From: a virus
Length of the DNA stretch: 25,486 bases
Strand: one strand, 5' to 3'
IMG/VR virus record: IMGVR_UViG_3300007523_000633
Coordinates: 1-25,486 of that record
Positions 6,846 to 14,095 of the stretch are shown piece by piece; position 1 is the stretch's first letter; every line of letters begins with the position of its first letter. A program made the position numbers and the translations under genes. Under the pieces are notes generated by a model. The model had not been told where the DNA came from and did no database searches. It saw only the letters and a list, made by a program, of their open reading frames with translations.

Positions 6846-7620
6846 GATCTGGTTGTCCTTGCCAATTGTATTTTGGCATAAAGAATTTACTGGTCTGATA
6901 GGTCCAATCTATTTCACCTGAGTTGACTGCGGTGTCAGGAGCCCCAGGGTGTAAATGATGATTGAGATGTAGTCCTTCGTACAAGTAGTCCCAACGATGT
7001 AAAGGTGAATTGTTAGGTTCCATGTGCCAATGCTGACGCCATACTGCCCAACCAATACCCCAGCATGCCGCACTAGCAGGAATTAACCACACAAACAAAA
7101 ATAACTTGTAATCTATCAACCACAATATGCCTGCATTAGCAAACACAAATGGAATATAAAATTTATGTAGTAATCCGTACTTTCTACCTAACTGTGCGAT
7201 ATGTTTACTAAACACAGGAGTTTCTTTTGGGTCTACTGTTTTTTGAAACCATATCAACCATGAACGCTTACCACGTTGTGGTCCGTGTGGATCATATTTT
7301 GTATCTGAATGTTTGTGATGAATGATGTGTGTCATAGCATAACTTAAAGGTTCGCCTAGTCCAATCATTGACCCTGTCCATAGGAAGAAATACTCTACAG
7401 GCTTTGCGACTTTAAAATGTGCATGGGTAAAATATCTATGTAAGGCAATGTTGTTACCAATCATTGAATACACAATGGTATAGAAAAATACTGCTATAGC
7501 CCACCAATGCCAACTAGCACCTGATTGTATGCCTAAGTAAATACCCAATGGTAAACTTAGTTGTAGTAATCCAGTTGCGGCTGTACTGGGAGCCATATAT
7601 TTTAATATCTTATCCATCAT
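6838..7620 (-). CDS. membrane fatty-acid desaturase, copy 1
   Basis: 260 residues. Histidine boxes are HRYFTH (61-66), HIIHH (98-102) and HLNHH (218-222), again the delta-9 acyl-CoA/acyl-lipid desaturase pattern, with hydrophobic spans between them. Shared landmarks with the neighbour include IGNNI before box 1, GLG(E/S)PLSY before box 2, SDTK(Y/H)D(P/V)HGP after box 2, and FVFANAGI. The two differ most around box 3, so they may differ in chain or position specificity. Start is one of two adjacent ATGs (7620 or 7617) inside the end of the FabF gene, an 11- or 8-base overlap that indicates translational coupling. Confidence 0.88.
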   Translation of the reverse strand: MMDKILKYMAPSTAATGLLQLSLPLGIYLGIQSGASWHWWAIAVFFYTIVYSMIGNNIALHRYFTHAHFKVAKPVEYFFLWTGSMIGLGEPLSYAMTHIIHHKHSDTKYDPHGPQRGKRSWLIWFQKTVDPKETPVFSKHIAQLGRKYGLLHKFYIPFVFANAGILWLIDYKLFLFVWLIPASAACWGIGWAVWRQHWHMEPNNSPLHRWDYLYEGLHLNHHLHPGAPDTAVNSGEIDWTYQTSKFFMPKYNWQGQPDRD

Positions 7621-8833
7621 ATCTTTCTAACACTATACTAGCGTTACGTCCCCCAAATCCAAAACTATTCTTTATAGCGTATTTAATATCTAAATTAGTC
7701 CTAGTTGTTGGTAGCAACATTCCATCTCCACATGGATCTATTAGATTAGCATTACCAGGGACCTGGCTATCACGCATACCTTGTAATGTGTATATTGTTT
7801 CTACTATTCCAGCACCAGCCATGGTATGTCCAAGTTGCCCTTTGTTACTGACCATTGTACGACCTGGAGTAATATCTTTCATAGCATCAAACTCAACTTG
7901 ATCACCAACAGGAGTGCTAGTTGCGTGGGCATTAACAAGGTCAATACTACTAGCCGGAATGCCTGCTTTACTTAACGCCATGTTAACACATTGTCTAGCA
8001 CCATGCCCCTCGGGGTCAGGACTAGTATCACTGTCAAATAATGTAACAAATCCTGTACCTTTAACAATGCCGTATATTTTACTATTTCTTGCTCGGGCCT
8101 TGCTTAATGGCTCGATGATAATTGTTGCGGCACCTTCTCCCATAACAAATCCATTGCGGCTTTTGTCAAAAGGGAAACTGCCTTCAGAACTTAATGCTCC
8201 GAGGCTTTGAAACCAATACATATAAATTGGTTCTGCTATATGGTCACTGCCACCTACTATCATAGCATCTAATTCAGGATTTGCTTTTAGTGTATTAATT
8301 GCATGCTCTATACTAGTTAATCCTGTAGTGCAAGCACTGTCTAATGCAGTGTTAGGTCCTTGTACTTTATAGATTGCACTCACTTGTGCGGCAGGAAAAT
8401 CTAATCCAATGTTTAGACTTTTCCTAGGACTTATTTTTTTAACACCGTTGTTTAGTGCTGAGAATATTTCTAATCTCAAACTAGTGCCTGACCCAAACGT
8501 GCTAACTACAACGCCTACGTTTTTACTAGTAAGGTTACTATCATTGATTGCTTCATCAACTGACATTAAACAAGCACGAGTATTTGGATCCCAATTTGGC
8601 CATCCGTAATTAAAATAGTCTGGATGTTGGTCACTTTCTTGTAGCTTTGGACTTATGCCTGCTATTTTTATTTTTAATGCTGAGTGTGTGTTAGGAAACT
8701 TTGTGTCATCATCATCGGGCCAGATGATTGGACAAATTGCTGATTTTCCGGATAATAGATTTTGCCAACTTGATTCTGCTGTTGTGCCTAATCCATTATG
8801 GATACCTATTCCGGTTATAACGTACTGTTCCAT
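7610..8833 (-). CDS. beta-ketoacyl-ACP synthase II-like enzyme
   Basis: 407 residues, the normal length of FabF. Counting from the ATG at 8833, the active-site Cys168 lies in DSACTTG, His303 in NAHATSTP, and Lys331/His336 in SNKGQLGH, giving the Cys-His-His triad plus Lys. The C-terminal NSFGFGGRNAS motif is also present. The reaction is condensation of malonyl-ACP with an acyl-ACP, elongating it by two carbons. The frame extends one TTG codon further, but the ATG has a TAGGAAG site. With the two overlapping desaturase genes it forms an acyl-chain elongation/desaturation cassette. A related ketosynthase of a polyketide or aryl polyene pathway cannot be excluded, but no ACP or reductase is present. 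Confidence 0.85.
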   Translation of the reverse strand: MEQYVITGIGIHNGLGTTAESSWQNLLSGKSAICPIIWPDDDDTKFPNTHSALKIKIAGISPKLQESDQHPDYFNYGWPNWDPNTRACLMSVDEAINDSNLTSKNVGVVVSTFGSGTSLRLEIFSALNNGVKKISPRKSLNIGLDFPAAQVSAIYKVQGPNTALDSACTTGLTSIEHAINTLKANPELDAMIVGGSDHIAEPIYMYWFQSLGALSSEGSFPFDKSRNGFVMGEGAATIIIEPLSKARARNSKIYGIVKGTGFVTLFDSDTSPDPEGHGARQCVNMALSKAGIPASSIDLVNAHATSTPVGDQVEFDAMKDITPGRTMVSNKGQLGHTMAGAGIVETIYTLQGMRDSQVPGNANLIDPCGDGMLLPTTRTNLDIKYAIKNSFGFGGRNASIVLERYDG

Positions 8834-8861
8834 CAACTTCCTAAATTATAGTAGTATATAA

Positions 8862-9371
8862 CTAATTATCAGAAACTAAGGCACAGACTGTGTTTTCTGG
8901 CAGATTTAGGTTAACAGTTTTTCCAGGAAAAATTTTAGCGTGTTGGAGACTGACTAGAGGTTTGTCATTGGCTGTGATCGGCCCGGTTATGCAGACAACA
9001 GTGATACGTTTGTCTATAGCATTAACTGTTTTGGTTGTAGGACCTTTGATAATTTCAACGTCTAACGTTCTAGTGTCTGGAATAGGGTTAAACAACATTA
9101 GGCTTAGGCTTTGATCTTGTGTTTGTGTCACATGTTCCATTGCTTTGAAATCTTTAAGATCTATTAATTGTCCAGCACTATCGTCATCTCTTTGCGATAC
9201 GATATTACCGTCTTTGTCTTTGATAGTTCCTGTTCCCTTTCCTTCTACAATGTATGTACATTGATGGTAGTGTCCGTTGCCATTATTATGATATACATTA
9301 GTTTCGTGCGGCCCAAAATAAGCCATACAGTAGATAAAATTGCCTGCATTAACAGCATTATTTAATATCAT
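8862..9371 (-). CDS. cupin-fold protein
   Basis: 169 residues, cytoplasmic. Residues about 32-48 (NGHYHQCTYIVEGKGTG) match cupin motif 1 (G-x-H-x-H-x(n)-E-x(n)-G), with metal ligands His34, His36 and Glu43. HVTQ near 79-82 may supply the motif-2 His. The C-terminal half (about 105-169) has a second set of beta strands and looks like a diverged cupin half or a stabilising domain. Cupins include dioxygenases, isomerases and binding proteins, so no reaction can be assigned. The start overlaps the upstream small gene as ATGA and the FabF-desaturase operon follows after 28 bases, so it may serve the same pathway or be a structural protein. Confidence 0.55.
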   Translation of the reverse strand: MILNNAVNAGNFIYCMAYFGPHETNVYHNNGNGHYHQCTYIVEGKGTGTIKDKDGNIVSQRDDDSAGQLIDLKDFKAMEHVTQTQDQSLSLMLFNPIPDTRTLDVEIIKGPTTKTVNAIDKRITVVCITGPITANDKPLVSLQHAKIFPGKTVNLNLPENTVCALVSDN

Positions 9372-9706
9372 AGTATGACTTCAGGATTTGCTAATCCTTC
9401 AACTGGTTGTGGTTGCAATGTAGGTAACTCAGTGGCAACTACCGTAGCAACATGTCCACTCCAGTTAGACATGTCTAAAGGGGTTGGGGGATTTTCTGCT
9501 AGATCTCTTTGTTGAACATACATGCTGATCTGTGGCCGGATAGCCTCAATGAATTCCTCTAGATTATTCACTATAAAATTTGTAGTTTGGAATGCTACAG
9601 CAGGATATTCGTCTATGGATTTCTTGCTGTTTTCTGAACTATATTTTACTAGTACGGTGTGAGAGTCTTGGTCAACTTCCACAATTTTGATATTGATATT
9701 ACTCAT
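9368..9706 (-). CDS. conserved-looking phage protein, unknown function
   Basis: 112 residues, no signal peptide or membrane span. The N-terminal half has beta-strand character (INIKIVEV, HTVLVKYSS) and the C-terminal third is Pro-rich (about 86-112). The gene starts at 9706, 14 bases after the adhesin-like gene, and overlaps the cupin gene as ATGA. Its position right after the glycine-rich protein would suit a small tail-fibre assembly or tip protein, but this is context only. Confidence 0.65.
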   Translation of the reverse strand: MSNINIKIVEVDQDSHTVLVKYSSENSKKSIDEYPAVAFQTTNFIVNNLEEFIEAIRPQISMYVQQRDLAENPPTPLDMSNWSGHVATVVATELPTLQPQPVEGLANPEVIL

Positions 9707-9720
9707 TGATACTCTTTATA

Positions 9721-11409
9721 TTATATTGAATGTGGGTCAACGTAAGCTGTTCCTGCTCGTCGAGGCCCTGCTATAGTACCTTCTGTTATTATAACAACGT
9801 TATCATTTCCATTTATTGCTGGACCTGCTAACCCACCTACGCCACCTGGATTGGTATCAGCTGTTCCTGCTATCCCTGCTGATCCACGAGCCCCACCAGC
9901 TCCACCAAGACCTGCACCTGCACCTGCGGCACTTACGGTACCATTGTTAGCACCAGCACCATACCCAGCACCCCCACCACCTTGACCTCCGGTAGGTCCG
10001 CCACCACCACCACCACCACCACCGCCACCGGCAATGATGTTGTTGTTTACTAATTTGATTGGATATGCTATATCTAATGCAGTACCACCCGAAGCGCCAG
10101 GACGTCCTGGAATTGATGTTGTTCTTACTGTACGGCCTTTGCTAGTGCCGTATACTGGTCTACCTTTACTGTCGAGTTCGGTACCACCAGTGCTAGTATA
10201 ACTACCTGCAGGCCCACCGTCACCACCACGACCCTGGACTGTTCCGTTGTTTATTAGCCATACAGTATCACCAGCTGTTAATCCATTGACAAGCAATGCT
10301 GATTGCCCACTTGACGAACTACTGACTATTACATTACTGTTAACTGTGAGAGCAATATTTGATCTTCCTGGATAATAACTTGTTGCACTAAGATAATCAG
10401 ATAACACGTAGTTGTTTGCACTAGCCGCAATAGTTATGTTAACTTGTACCGGAGATGCTGGCAATGTTGCTGTTCTAGTAGGAGTTAGGTTAACACCACT
10501 TTGTATTGGTTCCCAAACACCATCTGCTTTAATCCACCCTGCTGTAATCTGTTTCCAGAGACCACTAGTCTTAACCCAAGCATTAGTGACTTCTTTCCAT
10601 GTTGAATCTTTAATCCAAGTTTGGAAATTTTTAGTAAATATTAAAATTATTGCACCATCATATCCAGCATAGCCTTTCTTACCACGTGGATAAACTGCAT
10701 TAGTTAGTCCACCCGGAGTTGTATTTGATCCTGCTGTTAATGTTGAACTAGCAACTAAAGCATTAGCATAATTTTGTCCACCATATCCACCACCAGGAGC
10801 TCCTACATCATCTGCTACCGAAAGTCCTGCGGAACCACCAAACGGATATCCAGCACCCCCACCACCGCCTGTAGCGTATGCTGTTGTAGAATTTTGTCCT
10901 CTTGGTATACTAGTAACTGATGTAGCAACACCACCCGCATATCCTACTGCGCCAAGTTGGTAACTAGCACCGCCCCCAGCGCCGCCGCCGCCTGCGGCTA
11001 CTATCATAGGAACACTGCCTATTAGAACAGCACTTGCTCCACCACCTCCACCACCTGCGCCATTATATCCTTCGTCGTATGAATTGCTTGCTCCAGCAGA
11101 TCCGCCTGTAAATGATATTATAGGATTAGTTCCGTCACCACCTAATGAAGTAGTTCCTGTGCCTGCTCTACCGTTTTGTCCACGTGTGCCTACAGAAACA
11201 GTTATAACATCACCAGAAGATATAGTAACTATACCTTGTGCAAATCCTGCACCACCACCAAGTTGACCATTAGCGCCAGAATGTCTAGCACCTGCGCCTC
11301 CACCTGCTCCCCATGCGTACACTAGGAGTTGATTGCTAAAACCAGCTGGCACTGTTACACGGTGACTACCTGGTGATAGATATTGGAATAGTACTTGATT
11401 TGTGGCCAT
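9721..11409 (-). CDS. glycine-rich adhesin / tail-fibre tip-like protein
   Basis: 562 residues. Two large glycine-rich blocks (about 34-250 and 395-545) flank a central segment with three repeats of the form W(I/V)K-x(n)-W (about 265-300; WIKDSTW, WVKTSGLW, WIKADGVW). A run of about ten consecutive glycines lies near residues 460-470. Blocks of polyglycine strands are the hallmark of distal tail-fibre adhesins such as gp38 of T-even-like phages, where they form a sandwich carrying receptor-binding loops, so a host-recognition role is likely. The ATG is coupled (TAATG) to a 36-codon gene and has an AAGGAAG site. No enzyme motif is present. It could instead be a general fibre with glycine-rich domains. 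Confidence 0.65.
   Translation of the reverse strand: MATNQVLFQYLSPGSHRVTVPAGFSNQLLVYAWGAGGGAGARHSGANGQLGGGAGFAQGIVTISSGDVITVSVGTRGQNGRAGTGTTSLGGDGTNPIISFTGGSAGASNSYDEGYNGAGGGGGGASAVLIGSVPMIVAAGGGGAGGGASYQLGAVGYAGGVATSVTSIPRGQNSTTAYATGGGGGAGYPFGGSAGLSVADDVGAPGGGYGGQNYANALVASSTLTAGSNTTPGGLTNAVYPRGKKGYAGYDGAIILIFTKNFQTWIKDSTWKEVTNAWVKTSGLWKQITAGWIKADGVWEPIQSGVNLTPTRTATLPASPVQVNITIAASANNYVLSDYLSATSYYPGRSNIALTVNSNVIVSSSSSGQSALLVNGLTAGDTVWLINNGTVQGRGGDGGPAGSYTSTGGTELDSKGRPVYGTSKGRTVRTTSIPGRPGASGGTALDIAYPIKLVNNNIIAGGGGGGGGGGGPTGGQGGGGAGYGAGANNGTVSAAGAGAGLGGAGGARGSAGIAGTADTNPGGVGGLAGPAINGNDNVVIITEGTIAGPRRAGTAYVDPHSI
10001..10030. repeat. CCA/CCG trinucleotide microsatellite inside adhesin-like gene
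   Basis: Seven CCA units followed by CCG, CCA, CCG on the plus strand encode ten consecutive glycines. Slippage would add or remove whole glycine codons without breaking the frame. Confidence 0.85.
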
Positions 11410-11519
11410 TAATTATCTTCCTTTGGTTCTACAGGAATCAATTGATCTAACACTTCTTCAGTTGTGTTTTTTTGATTATATGTCCACTCAATGGAGTCAA
11501 AAAATTCTGTTAGTAACAT
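11409..11519 (-). CDS. 36-residue protein leading the adhesin operon
   Basis: A short gene found in the gap upstream of the adhesin-like protein. ATG at 11519, TAA at 11409-11411 overlapping the next ATG by one base (TAATG). The product begins MLLTEFFDSIEW and is acidic, with no membrane span. It lies 33 bases downstream of a GATAAATA late-promoter motif. The promoter position, exact coupling and open frame together support a real gene. The start resembles the capsid-targeting-like N-termini of other proteins here (L-T-E at 3-5), though less convincingly. Confidence 0.6.
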   Translation of the reverse strand: MLLTEFFDSIEWTYNQKNTTEEVLDQLIPVEPKEDN

Positions 11520-11552
11520 AGATTATATCCGTAATGCTCTTAATATTAAATA

Positions 11553-11560
11553 TATTTATC
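11553..11560 (-). promoter_or_regulatory. candidate T4-type late promoter (GATAAATA)
   Basis: GATAAATA on the minus strand, 33 bases upstream of the 36-codon gene, driving the adhesin operon leftward. It lies 13 bases from the -35 box of the divergent plus-strand promoter, forming a back-to-back early/late pair. Confidence 0.6.
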
Positions 11561-11573
11561 ACCTTTTTAACAC

Positions 11574-11602
11574 TTGACAACTTTCACTAATGAGTGTATA
11601 AT
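11574..11602 (+). promoter_or_regulatory. consensus sigma70 promoter
   Basis: TTGACA (11574-11579), a 17-base spacer, and TATAAT (11597-11602): a perfect host housekeeping promoter on the plus strand. Transcription should start near 11608-11610, about 27 bases before the ATG of the only plus-strand gene. A GTG at 11594 in the same frame overlaps the -10 box and cannot be the start. Confidence 0.85.
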
Positions 11603-11635
11603 ACAACTTCTTATAACAGCTCAAGGTCTAAAAAT

Positions 11636-12082
11636 ATGCAAAATTTAGGTGAAAAATTAAACAAAATGATAGCAGATCCAATAGAAGGACCATATGAAGG
11701 AGAGGATTTTTGGGTTGATAGCAAAGGTGTTATACAAGTGGGCGAAAATAATGTTAGATTAGCTGGAACAATCTTGCGTAAAGTGAATTTAAGTGGTAAG
11801 TTTGATAAAAAACTAGTTAAAATAGGCACAAAGGGAGATAGTATAATGTTAGCATTTGACTCTCTTGGTAGCACTGCACCAGTTTATACAGCAAAGATTG
11901 GATTCAAGGGCGATATATTGACGCAAGTGCGCAAAAGTGAACAGGGAGAATTTTTCCTGTACATCAACGGAAAACGTAATGCTAAAGTATTTTCTAAAAT
12001 GTCAACAATAAAGACAGCAATCAACAAGTTAGATAAGGAAATGCAGGCAGCCGCTACTGAGCCAGAAGATTTAGATGACTAA
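11636..12082 (+). CDS. unknown protein, sole plus-strand gene, early promoter
   Basis: 148 residues from the ATG at 11636, with AAGG 9 bases upstream; the longer frame to a GTG at 11594 is excluded because that codon sits in the promoter. The product is charged, without signal peptide or membrane span. A beta-rich middle (about 22-118; VKIGTKGDSIMLAF, FFLYING) precedes a helical, acidic tail (about 120-148, ending PEDLDD). I do not recognise the family. Being the only gene facing right and having a perfect host promoter, it is probably transcribed by unmodified host polymerase early in infection. Its stop overlaps the stop of the convergent gene by four bases. Confidence 0.75.
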   Translation: MQNLGEKLNKMIADPIEGPYEGEDFWVDSKGVIQVGENNVRLAGTILRKVNLSGKFDKKLVKIGTKGDSIMLAFDSLGSTAPVYTAKIGFKGDILTQVRKSEQGEFFLYINGKRNAKVFSKMSTIKTAINKLDKEMQAAATEPEDLDD

Positions 12083-13290
12083 GGTTTTTGTTGTAGCTGT
12101 TTTGCCCGTTGGATCAATGGTTTCATTTGATTGGCCAATTCTGGATTTTCAGCGGTAGTCTTGATGATGTCCATCATAGGTTCTAAAGCCTTCATATCCT
12201 GTTGAGTGGTCGTCTTTCCTTGGCTTGCGGCATCAATTGCTTTAGCTAATACTCCAGGTTGTACCACACTTCCAGTCGCTTGTTTTAAGGTACTAGTGGC
12301 TTGTGCTACGTTTTTTAATTGCTCCGCATCTGGTTTTTCACCGTCGGTTCCAACAGTACCTGTAGTACCTACGGTTCCTGTAGTACCTTCTGTTCCATAT
12401 TCGTCAACTATTTTCTTAAACTTACTCATGTCATATGGTTTGTTTCTTGGTACTTTTGAATAATCTGGCACTTTGATCTCACCCTTGGCAAACTTATCCC
12501 GGGTTTCTTTGTTCTTAAACCAAGTGTCTAATGTTTTGGATGCTTTGCTTTCGTCAGCTACTATACCTTGCTGTTTTGCTTGTGCCTGTAGTTCTGCCAT
12601 GCGCTTTATCACCTGACTTTTCAATTCAGGGTCTTTGTGCATGTTTGGATCTATCTGGATGTCCTGCAATGCCTTCATTTTGGCATCGTATTCTTCTTTA
12701 TCTTTCAATGGAAGAACTTTATATTCATCTAATTTTAGCATAGCATGTGTGCCTTGCTTGGTCTTTAATAACGTTTGTAAATCTTTAGGATACAATGGCC
12801 CAATTGAATCAACATCTTTACGTGTTGGCATATCTAATGCAAGCCAGATTTTAAATTCTTTGTCTGTCATTTTTGCCCAAGAGTTCCAATCAATTGATAC
12901 TTTTTCGTCGCCTTTAACTGCTTGGTGAAACCATGTTGATCTATCATCATCTTGTTCTTGCCATTGTTCAAGTTTCCAGTCTGTGGACTCTTCTTCATCG
13001 TCTTTTATGATAGTATATTGTTCTTGCGGTTTGTGCCCTCTGGCATGCCTAGAGCCTTCACGTGCTGGTCGACGGTCAAGGGTATCTTTGAACTCTGCCC
13101 ATTTTTCAGCAAGTTCTTCTTCTAGTGTCTTAGGAGTTTTGCCTTTGCTAAGATCTTTAATTATGCTTTCTTCCTCTTCACCAACTAGTTTATCACCAAC
13201 AGGTCCTTTATCTGTACCTTTGTAATATCCAGTAAATTTTGGATCTTCTGTAATTGTATTAAATTTCTCTAATATGTTTTTAATATCCAT
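12079..13290 (-). CDS. hydrophilic low-complexity phage protein
   Basis: 403 residues, very rich in Lys, Asp, Glu and Gln, with no membrane span or recognised domain. Long predicted helices dominate. A Gly/Thr/Val repeat (GTTGTVGT-type, about residues 300-316) forms a flexible linker before a helical C-terminus (about 322-403). The start MDIKNILEKF contains I-L-E with Glu8, fitting the capsid-targeting pattern seen in several neighbours. The composition would suit a scaffold or internal head protein, but no motif proves it. Starts at ATG 13290 behind an AGG site, 5 bases after the Dps gene. Confidence 0.7.
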   Translation of the reverse strand: MDIKNILEKFNTITEDPKFTGYYKGTDKGPVGDKLVGEEEESIIKDLSKGKTPKTLEEELAEKWAEFKDTLDRRPAREGSRHARGHKPQEQYTIIKDDEEESTDWKLEQWQEQDDDRSTWFHQAVKGDEKVSIDWNSWAKMTDKEFKIWLALDMPTRKDVDSIGPLYPKDLQTLLKTKQGTHAMLKLDEYKVLPLKDKEEYDAKMKALQDIQIDPNMHKDPELKSQVIKRMAELQAQAKQQGIVADESKASKTLDTWFKNKETRDKFAKGEIKVPDYSKVPRNKPYDMSKFKKIVDEYGTEGTTGTVGTTGTVGTDGEKPDAEQLKNVAQATSTLKQATGSVVQPGVLAKAIDAASQGKTTTQQDMKALEPMMDIIKTTAENPELANQMKPLIQRAKQLQQKP

Positions 13291-13295
13291 AATAC

Positions 13296-13733
13296 CTAAA
13301 CCTTAGATGTTGCACGGAGGAACCATGCGTGTTTTGCAAAAGCGTCCTGACGCCCTGCTATAAAATCACTAATTCCATATTCTTTTATAGCTTCTGACTC
13401 AACAAATAATACTTTCATGATCTCTTGCATTTTTTCGGCATCAGCCAATAACTCTGCTACCATGCTTTGAGGATCTAATACTTCAATTTCATCATCAATG
13501 TTAGTCAATGTACTAAATCTATATAAACTGGCAGGCGCATATGATTTTATTTTACGAATGTTTTCAGCAAAGTCATCTATACTAGCATACACTTCTGTAT
13601 AGATAGTGTCAAACAATTGATGCAATTGATAGAAGTCTGAACCTTCTACATTCCAATGAAAGTTCTGTGCTTTGATTGCAAATGTGTATTGACTAGCAAA
13701 TGCTATTTTTAATTGGTTAGTAAACTTATCCAT
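13296..13733 (-). CDS. Dps-like mini-ferritin
   Basis: 145 residues, four-helix ferritin-like protein of the Dps family. The ferroxidase ligands are all present at Dps spacing: His26 (FHWNV), His38, Asp42, Asp53 and Glu57 (DDFAE), matching His31/His43/Asp58/Glu62 of Dps offset by five. The C-terminus keeps the family RQDAFAKHAWFLRA helix. Such proteins form 12-mers that oxidise Fe(II) with peroxide, store iron, and sometimes bind DNA. It lacks the long Lys-rich tail that E. coli Dps uses for DNA binding, so iron or peroxide detoxification is likelier than chromosome compaction. The start overlaps the upstream stop by one base (TAATG). Confidence 0.88.
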   Translation of the reverse strand: MDKFTNQLKIAFASQYTFAIKAQNFHWNVEGSDFYQLHQLFDTIYTEVYASIDDFAENIRKIKSYAPASLYRFSTLTNIDDEIEVLDPQSMVAELLADAEKMQEIMKVLFVESEAIKEYGISDFIAGRQDAFAKHAWFLRATSKV

Positions 13734-14095
13734 TATTTCTTTTTATCCTTCTTTTTTGGTTGCTGTCTGCTCATAAAGATACTTCTACCAAACCCAGCAC
13801 CACCGCCCATTGATGTAGCAACGCTACCTGAACTAGTACCACCCGAGCTAGCAGTTTCTGCCATTGTCGGTTCTGGACGCTCATTTTTCTTAAGATTGTT
13901 ATATACCATGTGTTCATGCACTGAATTCATATGATCATTGGCGACACTGACATAACTGCTGACCCATCCTGGGAGATCGTCACCTTCGTCAAACATTTTA
14001 TATACCGCCATGGCATTCTTGGCGATCTGTAATAGTTCTGCCTTGGCCATGCTGGCTTCGTGATCATCTTCTTTAAGAACTTCTGCTACCTTCAT
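13733..14095 (-). CDS. small phage protein with Gly/Ser-rich tail
   Basis: 120 residues, unknown function. Residues 13-70 look helical (AELLQIAKNAMAVYKM, then DDLPGWVSSYV). Residues 82-105 are Gly/Ser/Thr-rich, and the end is a basic KKKDKKK tail that could bind nucleic acid. The N-terminus MKVAEVLKED carries L-K-E with Glu9, the capsid-targeting-like pattern. A GATAAATA motif lies 27 bases upstream, inside the end of the previous gene. It is coupled (TAATG) to the Dps gene. Confidence 0.72.
   Translation of the reverse strand: MKVAEVLKEDDHEASMAKAELLQIAKNAMAVYKMFDEGDDLPGWVSSYVSVANDHMNSVHEHMVYNNLKKNERPEPTMAETASSGGTSSGSVATSMGGGAGFGRSIFMSRQQPKKKDKKK

Noticed and set aside
8834-8861. TATAAT-like box before the FabF-like gene
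   Set aside because: No -35 box at 16-18 bases; the gap is short and AT-rich.
11594-11635. GTG start for the plus-strand gene
   Set aside because: The codon lies against the -10 box of the promoter, so it is not in the transcript.
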